NCBI GenBank assembly: GCA_000751835.1
Contig: CCMQ01000008.1
Coordinates: 1-64,000, forward strand
DNA from: Necropsobacter rosorum
GTDB lineage: Bacteria; Pseudomonadota; Gammaproteobacteria; Enterobacterales; Pasteurellaceae
Direction of reading: 5' to 3'
Length of the DNA: 64,000 nt
Positions 20,869 to 30,934 of this stretch are shown one piece after another (within the stretch, counting starts at the first letter, position 1; the number at the start of each line of letters is the position of its first letter). A program made the translations under genes and the position numbers. The notes beneath the pieces were generated by a model that saw nothing but the letters and a program-made list of their open reading frames with translations, did no database searches and was not told where the DNA came from.

Positions 20869-21498
20869 TCAGGTGCCATGGTGTTTAAAATACACTACGG
20901 TGGCGGCGACACGCGAATGCACGTTCAGTTTACGCAACAGGTTGCGGATATGCACTTTTACAGTCTCTTCCGAGATAAACAACTGCCCGGCAATCCGTTT
21001 ATTGGACAGTCCCGTGGCAATCAGCCGCAGCACGTCCATTTCCCGGTCGGTCAGCAAATGAATCGGATCCTGCTGCGGACGCTGCTCCAGCAATAAATCC
21101 TTAATCGAATCGCTTAAGATCACCTCGCCCTGTGCAATCCGTTTAATCTGCGCCAGCAGCGTATCCGGCTCGGTATCTTTCAGCAGATAGCCGTCCGCGC
21201 CGGCGTCAATCAGCTTGAAAATATCGTTTTTATCGTCGGACACGGTCAAAATCACGATCCGCGCGTCAATATTTTCATCCCGCAGCGCCTTAAGCGTATC
21301 CAGCCCGGACAGCCCTTTCATATTCAAATCCAGAATAATCAAATCCGGCGCATTGCGTAACGTCAGATTGATTCCTTCCGCCCCGTTGCCAGCATCGCCG
21401 ACCACTTCAAAAATATCATCCAGCTCAAGCAATTGCTTAATGCCGCGACGCATTAACGGATGATCATCGATGATGACAACTTTCATTTTATCAGACAT
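20869..21498 (-). CDS. narP: Nitrate/nitrite response regulator NarP
   Basis: A LuxR-type DNA-binding response regulator for anaerobic respiration. 209 residues: receiver domain with acidic pair D11-D12, phospho-acceptor D57 (LIILDLNM) and lysine in LLKD; the C-terminal GerE helix-turn-helix has LTDREMDVLRLIATGLSNK. Haemophilus keeps only NarP of the NarL/NarP pair. It starts 11 bp after cyaA with a GGGGGA ribosome site, so it is likely transcribed with cyaA. Its sensor kinase is not in the window. Confidence 0.9.
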   Translation of the reverse strand: MSDKMKVVIIDDHPLMRRGIKQLLELDDIFEVVGDAGNGAEGINLTLRNAPDLIILDLNMKGLSGLDTLKALRDENIDARIVILTVSDDKNDIFKLIDAGADGYLLKDTEPDTLLAQIKRIAQGEVILSDSIKDLLLEQRPQQDPIHLLTDREMDVLRLIATGLSNKRIAGQLFISEETVKVHIRNLLRKLNVHSRVAATVVYFKHHGT

Positions 21499-21509
21499 AT
21501 ATCCCCCGA

Positions 21510-24020
21510 TTATGACAATACCCGGCGGCTGTGAAACGGCAGAATCTTCACACCGTCGTCGCCGGATAATAATTGATAAAACTGTGGATAATTAAAGTTA
21601 CGTTGGACGATTTTATACGGATTATCGCCGCCGTCAAATCCTGCCGATTGGTAAATGTGATTAATCTCATGAATTTTGCGTTCTTTGGACCCCTCGCAAT
21701 GGCGGTAGATCTCAATCCGGTTGGCTTCATCCAGAATATACACATTGAACGATTTATTCGGATTGTCTTCAAAGAAGAACTGCAAAAAGCCTTCGCTGGC
21801 AAAGGCGTCGATTTCGTAAGGATAGCGTTTTTTATTGGCCAGCACCTCGGCTTCTTTTTCTTCAATGGTGCCTTGCAGGGCGGTATTAAAATCCTGATTG
21901 CAAATTTGTGTGTTTGCGCCCTGTATTTCCTGCAGGCTGATGCCGCGTTCCTCAAAGAAAAACTGCCAGTTTTTACCGGCCACGCGCAATAAATTGTTCT
22001 GCGGTACATCGCTGGTACCGATTTGAATACTAATACATTTATTGATTAACGCGGTGACGATATTACGCAGCGTGTTCTGGTAATAGCGGCTGTAACAAAA
22101 AACATGCACCGATTGCGGTGAGGCGGCGCCGCGATAGATTTTATTCGACAACACCTTTAATGCCAGCAAAATGGCATTCGGCCCTTCAAAATGCAGAGTG
22201 CGGATTTCGTTCCAGACATTGCGGTAAGTCAGATCAATACTGCCGACCAGACTTTCTTCCGCCGGCCCGAAACTGAACAGATCGCTCGGTACGATGGTGG
22301 ATTTCGCCTGTTGCAGGTGAACGGTCGGATCCGACACCAGATTAATCGCCACCACCAGATTACGGATTTCACAATTGCGGTTTAATTCGCCGTTGCTGAC
22401 CGACGGCACGCTGACCGGCAGCGATAAACGCAGATCGGTGACAAAGCGGCGCAATGTCTCTTTACTCAGATTCGGGCTGGAAATATGCAGTCCGGTATTG
22501 GAGGTCAGCAGGCGGTTAAAATACGCCCACGCCACCAGTTTATTCAGACTTTCGCCGTATTCGACATAACGCTGCTGTTCAAATCCTTTAATATCGGGGG
22601 TTTGATTTACCATATACCAGCCGTCTTTAAAGAATTTATTGTTTTTAACCTCAATGAACGTGAGGTTTTTCTCCGATAAGTCGGCGGAAATCATGGAATT
22701 CAGTAAGGTGATTTTGCCCGGTAGCTCTTCAAAGGCGGTGTATAATTTACGCGTCAGAATGCTGATATCCTGCGGCATAATTGCGGAATTGACTTTATGT
22801 TTGCGCGCAAACTGCACCAAATGGCGATAACTGTGCATTAAAAATTTAATCAGATTATTATAGCTTTCGCGCGCCCGTTTAATTTTCCAGCAGGCATGGC
22901 AATTCAGCTCCGCCACCACATCATCCGACCAGCCCCATTTTTTCACCAGCCGGTTCAGTTGCACAAAGCGCCAGTTGCTTTCGCGCGGGCTTTGCCCGTA
23001 TTCGTTGGATTTAATATAGAAACAGCGGCGCAGAAAATCCAGCCGTTTAAATTCGTTTAAACTGTTCAGGTATGCGCTCGCCCGTTCCAGCATCGTCAGA
23101 TAAGGGTCGAAATGATGATTGCGTTCGCCGCGCAGTAACTGATGTTTAAATTCCTGCGCGATCAGATAGGTGTTCGGGTATTCCCACGAATAGGTTTCCA
23201 GCAGCAGGATTTTCAGGACGGACTTATAAGGCGCGTCAATCCCTTTATACAACTGCCACAGCGTAGCGCCGAAATATTCATTGGCGGAAAAGGCGCCCAG
23301 CCCGCCGAAATCGACCCAATCGTCCATATTGATGAGCTTTTCCCGCGCCAGACGTTCCACTTCCGCTTCGTAATCCTGTTCCTGCTCCACCGCCAAATGC
23401 AGCCACAGCAGCGGCTTGCCCGCCAGACGGATGACCGAGCGGTAAAATTCGTCCAGCAACAGCATATATTGCGCCGAACCACAATTATCCGCGGTCAGCG
23501 GCTCCACATAGCGGAAACTGCGGAAACGCTGTTGATCCATAAAATACAGATTCATTTCGACCCCAAGCCCCAACGCCCAGCGGCGCAGCAAATCGGCTTT
23601 TTTCAGCAGCAAATTTTTTGCCTCCGGGCTCAGATCTTCGCGGTGACATATCCAGATGTCCAGATCCGAGCTTGGCGTCTGGCTGACGGAGGCGATGCTG
23701 CCCATCACATACACACCCAGCATCGGCGCTAAAGTGCGGTCGGAAATCGCCTTAATTCCGGCTTCCAGCGCCGCGGCTTCATGCTCAGGCAAATGCAAAA
23801 ACAGATAATGATGCTGATAGGCGGATAATTTGAAATCAGCAATCCCTGCCGGCGCATTTTCGACATAGCCCGGTAAATTGGGATGATTAATATTTAACAG
23901 CAAGGTAATGACTTGAAACACTTGTCGGAACTGTTCCGAGGCTCCCGCTAAGGCACGTTCGGAACGCAATTTATCCAAGTATTCCACTTGTTTTCTTGCA
24001 CGCTTAAAATCGTAATTCAA
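21510..24020 (-). CDS. cyaA: Class I adenylate cyclase, UUG start
   Basis: Makes cAMP from ATP for CRP signalling. 836 residues, as for enterobacterial CyaA: the N-terminal catalytic domain has GS (107-108) and DLDIW (119-123), and the C-terminal half is the regulatory domain. The only usable start is TTG at 24020: reading upstream in frame, a TAG comes before any ATG or GTG, and AGGA lies about 8 bp before the TTG. E. coli cyaA also uses UUG. It is divergent from hemC, the conserved arrangement. Confidence 0.97.
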   Translation of the reverse strand: MNYDFKRARKQVEYLDKLRSERALAGASEQFRQVFQVITLLLNINHPNLPGYVENAPAGIADFKLSAYQHHYLFLHLPEHEAAALEAGIKAISDRTLAPMLGVYVMGSIASVSQTPSSDLDIWICHREDLSPEAKNLLLKKADLLRRWALGLGVEMNLYFMDQQRFRSFRYVEPLTADNCGSAQYMLLLDEFYRSVIRLAGKPLLWLHLAVEQEQDYEAEVERLAREKLINMDDWVDFGGLGAFSANEYFGATLWQLYKGIDAPYKSVLKILLLETYSWEYPNTYLIAQEFKHQLLRGERNHHFDPYLTMLERASAYLNSLNEFKRLDFLRRCFYIKSNEYGQSPRESNWRFVQLNRLVKKWGWSDDVVAELNCHACWKIKRARESYNNLIKFLMHSYRHLVQFARKHKVNSAIMPQDISILTRKLYTAFEELPGKITLLNSMISADLSEKNLTFIEVKNNKFFKDGWYMVNQTPDIKGFEQQRYVEYGESLNKLVAWAYFNRLLTSNTGLHISSPNLSKETLRRFVTDLRLSLPVSVPSVSNGELNRNCEIRNLVVAINLVSDPTVHLQQAKSTIVPSDLFSFGPAEESLVGSIDLTYRNVWNEIRTLHFEGPNAILLALKVLSNKIYRGAASPQSVHVFCYSRYYQNTLRNIVTALINKCISIQIGTSDVPQNNLLRVAGKNWQFFFEERGISLQEIQGANTQICNQDFNTALQGTIEEKEAEVLANKKRYPYEIDAFASEGFLQFFFEDNPNKSFNVYILDEANRIEIYRHCEGSKERKIHEINHIYQSAGFDGGDNPYKIVQRNFNYPQFYQLLSGDDGVKILPFHSRRVLS

Positions 24021-24236
24021 ACAATATCCTAGAAAATGGGGAAGGTTCTACAATCACTGAAAAAATAATATTTATTGTGACGGAAAATCACCGTCCGGCA
24101 AAACGGAATCCGTTTATTGTCGGCTCTCTACTCTATCACTTGGTTCTGACGAAAGCAAAAAATTTAAATCAAAACTGACATTTTTCAGCAACAATGATAG
24201 GATAAGCCTAACATTGATAACCGGATCCGAGTTTGT

Positions 24237-25169
24237 ATGACGCTGAAAAACACGCTGAAAATTGCGACCCGACAAAGCCCGCTCGCCCTGTGGCAGGCAA
24301 ATTATATTAAAGATCGCCTGCTGGATTTATATCCCGCGCTACAGGTGGAACTGCTTCCGCTGGTGACTAAAGGCGATGTGATTTTAGATACCCCGCTGGC
24401 GAAAATCGGCGGCAAAGGGTTGTTTGTAAAAGAACTGGAACACGCCCTGCTCAACGGCAGCGCGGATATCGCCGTACATTCAATGAAAGATGTGCCGATG
24501 CAGTTTCCCGCCGGCTTAGGTTTAAGCGTTATCTGCAAACGTGAAGACCCGCGCGATGCGTTCGTCTCCAATAGGTACCGCAGTCTGGCGGAATTGCCCG
24601 CCGGCGCCGTTGTCGGCACCTCCAGTCTGCGCCGCCAATGCCAGCTGAAACAGCATCGCCCCGATTTAGTGATCCGCTCGCTGCGCGGCAACGTCGGCAC
24701 CCGCCTGAATAAACTGGATAACGGCGAATACGATGCGATTATTCTCGCCGCGGCCGGTTTAATCCGGCTGGAATTGTCTGCACGTATCGCCTCGTTGATC
24801 AAGCCGGAAATTTCACTGCCCGCCGCCGGCCAAGGCGCCGTCGGTATCGAATGCCGTACCGCAGACAGCCGGGTGCAGCAATTACTGGCGCCCCTTGCCG
24901 ATCCGGAAACCACTTATTGCGTCAGCGCCGAACGCGCCATGAATAATCGTTTGCAGGGCGGCTGTCAGGTGCCGATTGGCGGCTATGCCGTTGTGCATAA
25001 GGGCGAACTCTGTCTGCGCGCGTTAGTCGGCGATGTGAACGGCACACAGATTCTCCGGGCGGAAGGAAAAAGTGCGGTCGAAAATGCCGAACAATTGGGC
25101 ATTGAAATCGCTGAACGATTATTACATCAGGGGGCGGATCGGATTTTACGCTCAATTTATCAAGACTGA
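24237..25169 (+). CDS. hemC: Porphobilinogen deaminase (hydroxymethylbilane synthase)
   Basis: Polymerises four porphobilinogens to hydroxymethylbilane in haem synthesis. 310 residues; N-terminal [13 protein letters not shown], the active-site aspartate region [10 protein letters not shown], arginine-rich [10 protein letters not shown] and the dipyrromethane-cofactor cysteine in [10 protein letters not shown] (near 240). First gene of hemC-hemD-hemX-hemY, divergent from cyaA across 216 bp. Identity is secure. Confidence 0.98.
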   Translation: MTLKNTLKIATRQSPLALWQANYIKDRLLDLYPALQVELLPLVTKGDVILDTPLAKIGGKGLFVKELEHALLNGSADIAVHSMKDVPMQFPAGLGLSVICKREDPRDAFVSNRYRSLAELPAGAVVGTSSLRRQCQLKQHRPDLVIRSLRGNVGTRLNKLDNGEYDAIILAAAGLIRLELSARIASLIKPEISLPAAGQGAVGIECRTADSRVQQLLAPLADPETTYCVSAERAMNNRLQGGCQVPIGGYAVVHKGELCLRALVGDVNGTQILRAEGKSAVENAEQLGIEIAERLLHQGADRILRSIYQD

Positions 25170-25185
25170 GGCAGAGGAAAAACTC

Positions 25186-25932
25186 ATGGCAGTGCTTATT
25201 ACCCGTCCCGACCAACGAGGCGAACAATTGGCCGACATGCTGAATAAAGCCGGTATCGCAGCGATTCACTTACCGCTGTTTACTATTGAACCCGGTGCCG
25301 AGCTGAACGATTTGCCGAATAAAATCAATCAATTAAAAAGCGGCGACTATGTTTTTGCCGTATCCCGGCATGCGGTGGATTATGCCGCCGCCACCTTAAA
25401 ACACACCGGCTTTCATTGGCGCAGCGATTTACATTACTTTACTGTCGGTCAGCGAACTGCCGCATACTTTGCCGGTCAAAGCGAACAGTGCGTGGCTTAT
25501 CCCCTCGCTCAGGAAAGCAGCGAGGGCTTGCTGGCGCTGCCGGCAATGAGCGATCTGAGCGGAAAATCCATCCTGATTTTACGCGGTAACGGCGGCCGGG
25601 AATTTTTCGCCCAGCAGGCCGCCATGCGCGGTGCCGAAGTCAGCTGTGTGGCATGTTATCAACGCATGCCGATCGCTTATCATCATGCGGAGCAAACCAG
25701 TTTGTGCAAACGCGCCGGCGTCAATACGATTGTCGCCACCAGTATGGATATTTTAACCGCACTGATGGATTTTGTGCCTGAAAACGAACATAATTGGCTG
25801 ACCGGCTGCCGGCTGATTACGGTCAGCCGCAGAATCGCGCAGTTTGCCGAGCAAGCCGGTTGGAAAAATGTCATCATATCGCCGCGAGCGGATAACCAGA
25901 CGTTATTACACACTTTATTGCAATCAAATTAA
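25186..25932 (+). CDS. hemD: Uroporphyrinogen-III synthase
   Basis: Closes hydroxymethylbilane to uroporphyrinogen III with inversion of ring D. 248 residues from the ATG at 25186 (MAVLITRPDQRGEQLADML), preceded by GAGGAAAA. The open frame extends upstream into hemC, but that part has no family match. The family is weakly conserved; ITRP at the N-terminus, ILRGNGGREF in the middle and the position after hemC support the call. Confidence 0.95.
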   Translation: MAVLITRPDQRGEQLADMLNKAGIAAIHLPLFTIEPGAELNDLPNKINQLKSGDYVFAVSRHAVDYAAATLKHTGFHWRSDLHYFTVGQRTAAYFAGQSEQCVAYPLAQESSEGLLALPAMSDLSGKSILILRGNGGREFFAQQAAMRGAEVSCVACYQRMPIAYHHAEQTSLCKRAGVNTIVATSMDILTALMDFVPENEHNWLTGCRLITVSRRIAQFAEQAGWKNVIISPRADNQTLLHTLLQSN

Positions 25933-25969
25933 TTGCATTTCATTTTCAATAATCATTAAGGAATAGGAC

Positions 25970-27361
25970 ATGGCTGAAAAGAACGCAACCACTTCTGAAA
26001 ACAATGAAGTCACGAAATCGCAAGCCGCCGAGACGAATAACGGAAAACATGCGCAAACGGAGAAAGGAAACCGGGAATCCGACGCGGCGATGAAACAAGC
26101 CCCAAAAACCGAGAACAAAGCCAAAAGCGACAAGGCGCCGGCTGATAGCGCGCCGCACCGTTCTCATGACACCGTGATAGTGAAAAAAGGCGGTAGCGGC
26201 TTAGCGCTGCTGGCCATTCTCATTGCGTTAGGGCTGGGCGGCGCCGGATATTATTTCGGTCAGCAACAGGTCGCCGAATTTCAGCAAAAACTGACCGCAC
26301 TTGAGAACGCAGTACATACAAACGCCGCCGCGCACTCACCGGCCTCACAGGATGCCGGCGAGCTTGAGCAACAACGCGCGCAGCTGGCCAAACTGACCGA
26401 TTCCGCCCAGTCTGCCGACGGCAAACTTGCCCAGCTGGAAAAAGAGCTGTCCATCAAAACTCAGGCCATTGACGCGCTACAAACCCAAATCAATCGGCTG
26501 AATTCGGAAACCAAAGCGGAACAGCCGAATGACTGGCTGTTATCGGAAGCGGATTTTCTGCTCAACAACGCCTTAAGAAAACTGGTGCTGGATAACGATG
26601 TGGATACGACGGTTTCCTTACTGAAAGTCGCCGACGAAACCTTGGAGAAAGTCTCCGATCCTCATGTGATGACCGTACGCGCCGCAATTAACAGCGATCT
26701 GAAACAATTATTATCGCTGAACAACGTGGATCAGAACACCATTATGCAGAGTTTGTCCCAGTTGGCCAACAGCGTCGATGAACTGACCGTGCTGAACGTT
26801 AATTTTGACGATCCGAACGGCAGCGATCAACTGAGCGATTCATGGGCCGATTGGAAAGAAAATGCCGAAAAAAGTGCGGCTTCTTTTCTGAATCATTTTA
26901 TCCGCATTACGCCGAGAAATACCGATGCCAAAGCGCTGCTTGCGCCGAATCAGGACATTTATCTGCGTGAAAATATCCGCCTGCGGCTGCAACTTGCCAT
27001 TATGGCGGTGCCGCGTCAGCAAAACGGCTTGTACAAACAATCGCTGGAAACCGTGGCCTCTTGGGTCAGAAGCTATTTTGACACCAATACCGAGATCGCC
27101 CAGAATTTCTTAAAAGAAATCGACGAACTGGCGGAACAATCCATTTATGTGGACGTACCAAATCAGCTGAACAGTCTGAACGTACTGGACAAATTGCTGA
27201 ATAAACAGCCGCAGGAAATCCAGAAAATTGAAATCTCGGCCGACAAAGCGCTGACCGAGCAGAATGCCGACGCGGCGAAAGACGAAAAAGCGGAAAATGC
27301 CGAAGCGCAGGACGAAACACACCGCGCACCGGCCGCCCCGGAAGAACAAACACAACAGTAG
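25970..27361 (+). CDS. hemX: HemX-like inner-membrane protein
   Basis: 463 residues: a charged, low-complexity cytoplasmic N-terminus (about 1-70), one membrane segment (GLALLAILIALGLGGAGYYF, near 76-95), a coiled-coil stretch (about 100-175), then the HemX domain facing the periplasm, and a charged Glu/Ala-rich tail. It has been annotated as a uroporphyrinogen-III methylase but lacks that catalytic fold; its function is unsettled. Conserved third gene of the hem operon. The N-terminal tail looks fast-evolving. Confidence 0.93.
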   Translation: MAEKNATTSENNEVTKSQAAETNNGKHAQTEKGNRESDAAMKQAPKTENKAKSDKAPADSAPHRSHDTVIVKKGGSGLALLAILIALGLGGAGYYFGQQQVAEFQQKLTALENAVHTNAAAHSPASQDAGELEQQRAQLAKLTDSAQSADGKLAQLEKELSIKTQAIDALQTQINRLNSETKAEQPNDWLLSEADFLLNNALRKLVLDNDVDTTVSLLKVADETLEKVSDPHVMTVRAAINSDLKQLLSLNNVDQNTIMQSLSQLANSVDELTVLNVNFDDPNGSDQLSDSWADWKENAEKSAASFLNHFIRITPRNTDAKALLAPNQDIYLRENIRLRLQLAIMAVPRQQNGLYKQSLETVASWVRSYFDTNTEIAQNFLKEIDELAEQSIYVDVPNQLNSLNVLDKLLNKQPQEIQKIEISADKALTEQNADAAKDEKAENAEAQDETHRAPAAPEEQTQQ

Positions 27362-27373
27362 AGGAAATAGACC

Positions 27374-28651
27374 ATGTTCAGAACACTATTTTTAATGCTG
27401 GTGTTGCTTGCCGGCTTAATCGCAGGCCCTTATTTATCGGGCAAACAGGGGTACGTTCTTATTGAAACGACATCTTATAATATCGAAATGTCCATCACCA
27501 CGCTGGTAGTCTTTTTTGTGCTGGCCATGGCGATCATCTATGGTATTGAATGGATTGTCACCCGTTTTTTCCGCTTAAGCAGCGACACTTACGGCTGGTT
27601 CTCGCGCCGAAAACGGGTGAAAGCGCAAAAACAGACCCTTGAAGGTTTGATGCGGATGAACGAAGGCGATTATTCCAAAGCGGAAAAACTGATCGGCAAA
27701 AACGCCAAACATTCCGATGAGCCGGTGCTGAACTTTATTAAAGCCGCCGAAGCCGCCCAGCAGCGCGGTGACGAATTCAGCGCCAACGGCTATCTGATTC
27801 AGGCCACAGAGCTTGCCGGCACAGACAATCTGCTGGTCGAAATCGCCCGTACCCGTATTTTATTGCAGCAGAATAAACTGCCCGCCGCCCGCAGTTCCAT
27901 CGACAGCCTGCTGGTTATGACCCAGCGCAACAAAGAAGTGCTGAAACTGGCGGTGGAAATCTATCAAAAATCCAATGCGTTTCAGGCGCTGGCTAACATT
28001 CTGGATCAAGTTGAAAACGCAGCGCTTTATACCGCCGCCGATTTTACCACATTACAGCATCAGGTCGAAGACGGTCTAATGGATGAAAAAATGAACGAAG
28101 AAGGGGTCGACGGCCTGTTGACGTGGTGGGAAGCGCAAACGCGCAAACGCCGTAATGATCTGTATATTAAGGTCGGTTTAGTCCGTCGTCTGATCGACTG
28201 CAACGACCACGAAAGCGCTTATGAGCTGGCGATCGAGGCATTCAAAAAATCGGAAGCCGTGCCGGCGCTGAACCAAGAACTTTGCCGGCAAATTGCCCGC
28301 CTACAGCCGACGGATAACAGCAAATTGCTTAAACTGGTGGCAAAACGCGCGCGTCAGGCCAACGATAGCCAATGCTGCTGTCTTAACCGCGCACTCGGGT
28401 ATTTACATGTCCGCAACGGCGATTTTGCCAACGCCGCCGACGCATTCAAGAAAGTGATTGCCTGTGAAGATCACCTCGAACCGAATGACATCACAATGGC
28501 AGCTTATGTCTTCGAGCAACACGGCGATGCCGAGCTGGCGCGCAAAATACGCGAAGACAGCCTGAAATCGGCCATGGATCTCAAAATCGCGCCGGCCGAC
28601 GACAATCTGAAAACGGAACAAAAACCGACCGCACTTTTAGCCCAAAAATAA
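27374..28651 (+). CDS. hemY: HemY, TPR-containing inner-membrane protein
   Basis: 425 residues with two N-terminal membrane segments (about 3-20 and 40-65) followed by a cytoplasmic tetratricopeptide-repeat region; [29 protein letters not shown] is its start in abbreviated form ([25 protein letters not shown]). It is thought to work with HemX in late haem synthesis, but no reaction is assigned. Last gene of the hem operon. An uptake sequence (28628-28636) overlaps its 3' end. Confidence 0.93.
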   Translation: MFRTLFLMLVLLAGLIAGPYLSGKQGYVLIETTSYNIEMSITTLVVFFVLAMAIIYGIEWIVTRFFRLSSDTYGWFSRRKRVKAQKQTLEGLMRMNEGDYSKAEKLIGKNAKHSDEPVLNFIKAAEAAQQRGDEFSANGYLIQATELAGTDNLLVEIARTRILLQQNKLPAARSSIDSLLVMTQRNKEVLKLAVEIYQKSNAFQALANILDQVENAALYTAADFTTLQHQVEDGLMDEKMNEEGVDGLLTWWEAQTRKRRNDLYIKVGLVRRLIDCNDHESAYELAIEAFKKSEAVPALNQELCRQIARLQPTDNSKLLKLVAKRARQANDSQCCCLNRALGYLHVRNGDFANAADAFKKVIACEDHLEPNDITMAAYVFEQHGDAELARKIREDSLKSAMDLKIAPADDNLKTEQKPTALLAQK

Positions 28652-28659
28652 CCGGTTTT

Positions 28660-28826
28660 CAGCCTATCAATAATCTCCACTACCTGCGCCTTGGTCTGAC
28701 TAAACACCGCCCAAGGTGCAGAACGTTATGCCGTGTACTTCCCCGCCCAATAAGTTTGTTAAACACGCTCACATCAATAAACACAACCGCTAAACCGCCC
28801 GCCGAGCATGTTGACTGACAATTAAA
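28660..28826 (-). pseudogene. Possible decayed gene fragment
   Basis: Read on the minus strand, one frame gives VVFIDVSVFNKLIGRGSTRH and, after a frame change and a stop, another gives APWAVFSQTKAQVVEIID. Both read like protein rather than noise, but they are in different frames with no start. I do not recognise the family. It may be the tail of a gene disrupted when the autotransporter region was inserted. Confidence 0.25.
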
Positions 28827-28974
28827 AATACCGAAGCGGCATAATCACTCCGCCTCGTTTTGCCAGTATAACGATGCTATCAAAACAAAATAATGGCTAA
28901 AACAGATAGCTGAAACGCTAAAGCATAAATCATATCAAACCAAAACAGAATATATAACTAGTAAAATTATAAAA

Positions 28975-28993
28975 ATTAGATAATATATCTAAT
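28975..28993. promoter_or_regulatory. 19-bp inverted repeat in the autotransporter upstream region
   Basis: ATTAGATA and TATCTAAT flank ATA. It lies about 240 bp upstream of the adhesin start in AT-rich DNA and could be a protein-binding site; no regulator family is recognised. Confidence 0.25.
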
Positions 28994-29172
28994 ATAACTC
29001 AATAATACAGGATAAAAGAACAAAATATAGCCAAAATCTTATTTTATATAAAAAAATAAAACAGATCAGACCACTATTAACTCATTGATTTTATTTAACA
29101 TACCTATTCCAAAACACTTGTCTCACACAACAGATATTGAAACTTATTTTCCGAAATGTAAAATGCGCGCAC

Positions 29173-29191
29173 TGCATATATCATATATGCA
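29173..29191. promoter_or_regulatory. 19-bp perfect palindrome just upstream of the adhesin gene
   Basis: TGCATATAT-C-ATATATGCA, 37 bp before the adhesin ATG. It may be an operator over the promoter or a hairpin in the 5' untranslated region. Confidence 0.4.
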
Positions 29192-29228
29192 TAAAAACAA
29201 TAAAACTTATAACTTTTAGGAGACAAAT

Positions 29229-30920
29229 ATGAAAAAATTAACCACAAATAAAACACTGGCACTTGCCTTATTAATTGGTTTGACATCAAGCTATGCGGTA
29301 GCGGATGTGACTGATGATCTGGATGAGATTGAACAACTTGAACAAAAAGTTCAACAAAATACAAAATCGATTGATAAAAATCAAAAAGACATTACAGCAA
29401 ATAAAAAAGCCATTTCGAAGCAAGAAAGCGATATCAAAGCTTTAGAAAAAAAGACTACAACATATGAAAATCAAGTCCTTTCTTTTGGTCAGAGACTAGG
29501 TAGTCTAGAGTTAAAAGCACAAACAAATGAAGAAAATATTGATAAAGTTCAAGAAACAGCAGATGTAGCAAAAGATATGGCTCAAAAAAATGCTCAGCAA
29601 CTTACTGATATGGCTAATAAAAATAAACAATATGAAAAATCGTTGACTCTGGCTCACCAAGCATTAGACCAAAATCGCGATCAAATTGATTCACTGAAAA
29701 AAAGCCGTGCACAACATGATAAAGATATCATTAAAAATAAAGAATCCATTGAGAAACTACAAAAATCGCTTGAAAATAACGGCAGTACAAATAAGAACTT
29801 ACAAGATGCCATAACAAAACACCAAAAGCAGCTTGAGGCACATCAAGGGGATATTGGAGCATTAAATGGCATAACTCAAAGTAATCAGATTAACATTGGA
29901 ACAAACAAAGCGCATATTGAAAAAAATAAAACAGATATCGCAGCAAATAAAACCGCTATTGACAAAAATAAAGCCGGCATCGCAGCAAACAAAACCGCTA
30001 TTGACAAAAATAAAGCTGACATCGCAGCAAACAAAACCGCTGTTGACAAAAATAAAGCTGATATTGCGACAAACAAAGCCGCTATTGCACAGAATAAAAC
30101 TGACATTGCGACAAACAAAACCGCTATTGCCAAAAATAAAGCTGATATCGCGGCAAACAAAACCGCTATAGCGCAGAATAAAACTGACATTGCGACAAAC
30201 AAAACCGCTATTGCCAAAAATAAAGCTGATATCGCGGCAAACAAAACCGCTATTGCGCAAAATAAAACTGACATTGCGACAAACAAAACCGCTATTGCAC
30301 AGAATAAAACTGACATTGCGGCAAACAAAACTGCTATTGCGCAGAATAGCGCTGACATTGCGACAAACAAAACCGCTATAGCGCAGAATAAATCTGACAT
30401 CGCGACAAACAAAACCGCTATTGCGCAAAATAAAACTGACATCGCAACAAATAAAACCGGTATTGCGCAGAATAAATCTGATATTGCAGCAAATAAAGCG
30501 ACGCTCAAAAAGCACGAAACCGCAATTGTGAACAATCATAACAATATCGCGGAAAACCGCCAAAATATTGCAACCAATAAAATGCGTATTGATGAATTGT
30601 ATAAATTCAACAACAACTTAAAAACCAGCGTAACGCAAAATACCGCGCGCATCAGCAATCTGGAAGGTCGGGTTGATCGGCTGGAGAAGAAAATGCAGCG
30701 TTCTTTTGCCGCACAATCCGCATTAACCGGTTTATTCCAGCCGTATAACGTCGGTAAATTTAACCTGAGCGCGGCAGTTGGAGGTTATAATTCGGAAACG
30801 GCGTTCGCCATTGGTACGGGTTACCGCTTTAACCAGAATGTCGCCGCCAAAGCGGGAATTGCAATGACTCCGAGCAGCAGTAGCATCAGCTATAATGCCG
30901 GCGTCAACTTTGAATGGTAA
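29229..30920 (+). CDS. Headless trimeric autotransporter adhesin (YadA/UspA-like) with N@d coiled-coil stalk
   Basis: A surface adhesin that anchors as a trimer in the outer membrane. 563 residues: signal peptide (1-26, cleaved near YAVA-DV), a continuous coiled coil from about 30 to 470, and the YadA-type anchor (about 470-563: [16 protein letters not shown], then four beta strands ending NAGVNFEW with terminal aromatic). Residues 226-421 are 28 heptads of the type I-x-x-N-K-x-x. No YadA-type head domain is visible before the stalk. The Asn at position d of a trimeric coil is known to coordinate anions. RBS TAGGAGA. Monocistronic with its own hairpins downstream. Codon use and composition differ from neighbours, and no uptake sequence lies in or near it. 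Confidence 0.93.
   Translation: MKKLTTNKTLALALLIGLTSSYAVADVTDDLDEIEQLEQKVQQNTKSIDKNQKDITANKKAISKQESDIKALEKKTTTYENQVLSFGQRLGSLELKAQTNEENIDKVQETADVAKDMAQKNAQQLTDMANKNKQYEKSLTLAHQALDQNRDQIDSLKKSRAQHDKDIIKNKESIEKLQKSLENNGSTNKNLQDAITKHQKQLEAHQGDIGALNGITQSNQINIGTNKAHIEKNKTDIAANKTAIDKNKAGIAANKTAIDKNKADIAANKTAVDKNKADIATNKAAIAQNKTDIATNKTAIAKNKADIAANKTAIAQNKTDIATNKTAIAKNKADIAANKTAIAQNKTDIATNKTAIAQNKTDIAANKTAIAQNSADIATNKTAIAQNKSDIATNKTAIAQNKTDIATNKTGIAQNKSDIAANKATLKKHETAIVNNHNNIAENRQNIATNKMRIDELYKFNNNLKTSVTQNTARISNLEGRVDRLEKKMQRSFAAQSALTGLFQPYNVGKFNLSAAVGGYNSETAFAIGTGYRFNQNVAAKAGIAMTPSSSSISYNAGVNFEW
29904..30491 (+). repeat. In-frame tandem repeat encoding 28 heptads (14 x 42 bp) of the adhesin stalk
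   Basis: The 42-bp unit codes for two heptads such as [14 protein letters not shown]. Units are imperfect, with a higher-order 84-bp duplication at 30121-30204 and 30205-30288 that differs at only two positions. Such repeats can gain or lose units by slippage or recombination and change stalk length without shifting frame. Confidence 0.95.
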
Positions 30921-30934
30921 TTTGCCAATAAAAC

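Larger units (their letters stand above)
28652..29228. other. 577-bp AT-rich gene-free stretch upstream of the autotransporter
   Basis: The first about 180 bp have normal composition and minus-strand coding-like pieces (see the pseudogene entry). The rest is strongly AT-rich and contains two perfect palindromes (28975-28993 and 29173-29191). No uptake sequence occurs from 28637 to 32445. The change in composition suggests an exchange site or remnant of an earlier insertion next to a variable surface gene. Confidence 0.6.

Noticed and set aside
24076-24092. CRP-like repeat TGTGA...TCACC between cyaA and hemC
   Set aside because: The spacer is 7 bp rather than 6, so symmetry for CRP is lost. 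cAMP feedback on cyaA is plausible but not supported by this site.
25072-25185. N-terminal extension of hemD overlapping hemC
   Set aside because: It is out of frame with hemC, has no family similarity, and the ATG at 25186 has a good ribosome site.
26873-26881. Further uptake sequence in hemX
   Set aside because: The last base differs (AAGTGCGGC), so it was not counted, like several other one-mismatch copies.
29904-30491. CRISPR-like array of short repeats
   Set aside because: Repeats are contiguous, in frame and coding, with no unique spacers and no cas genes near.
29862-30563. Long open frames (233 and 216 codons) on the minus strand opposite the adhesin
   Set aside because: They only mirror the 42-bp repeat, whose regular codons leave antisense frames open. 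The proteins are low-complexity and lack ribosome sites.
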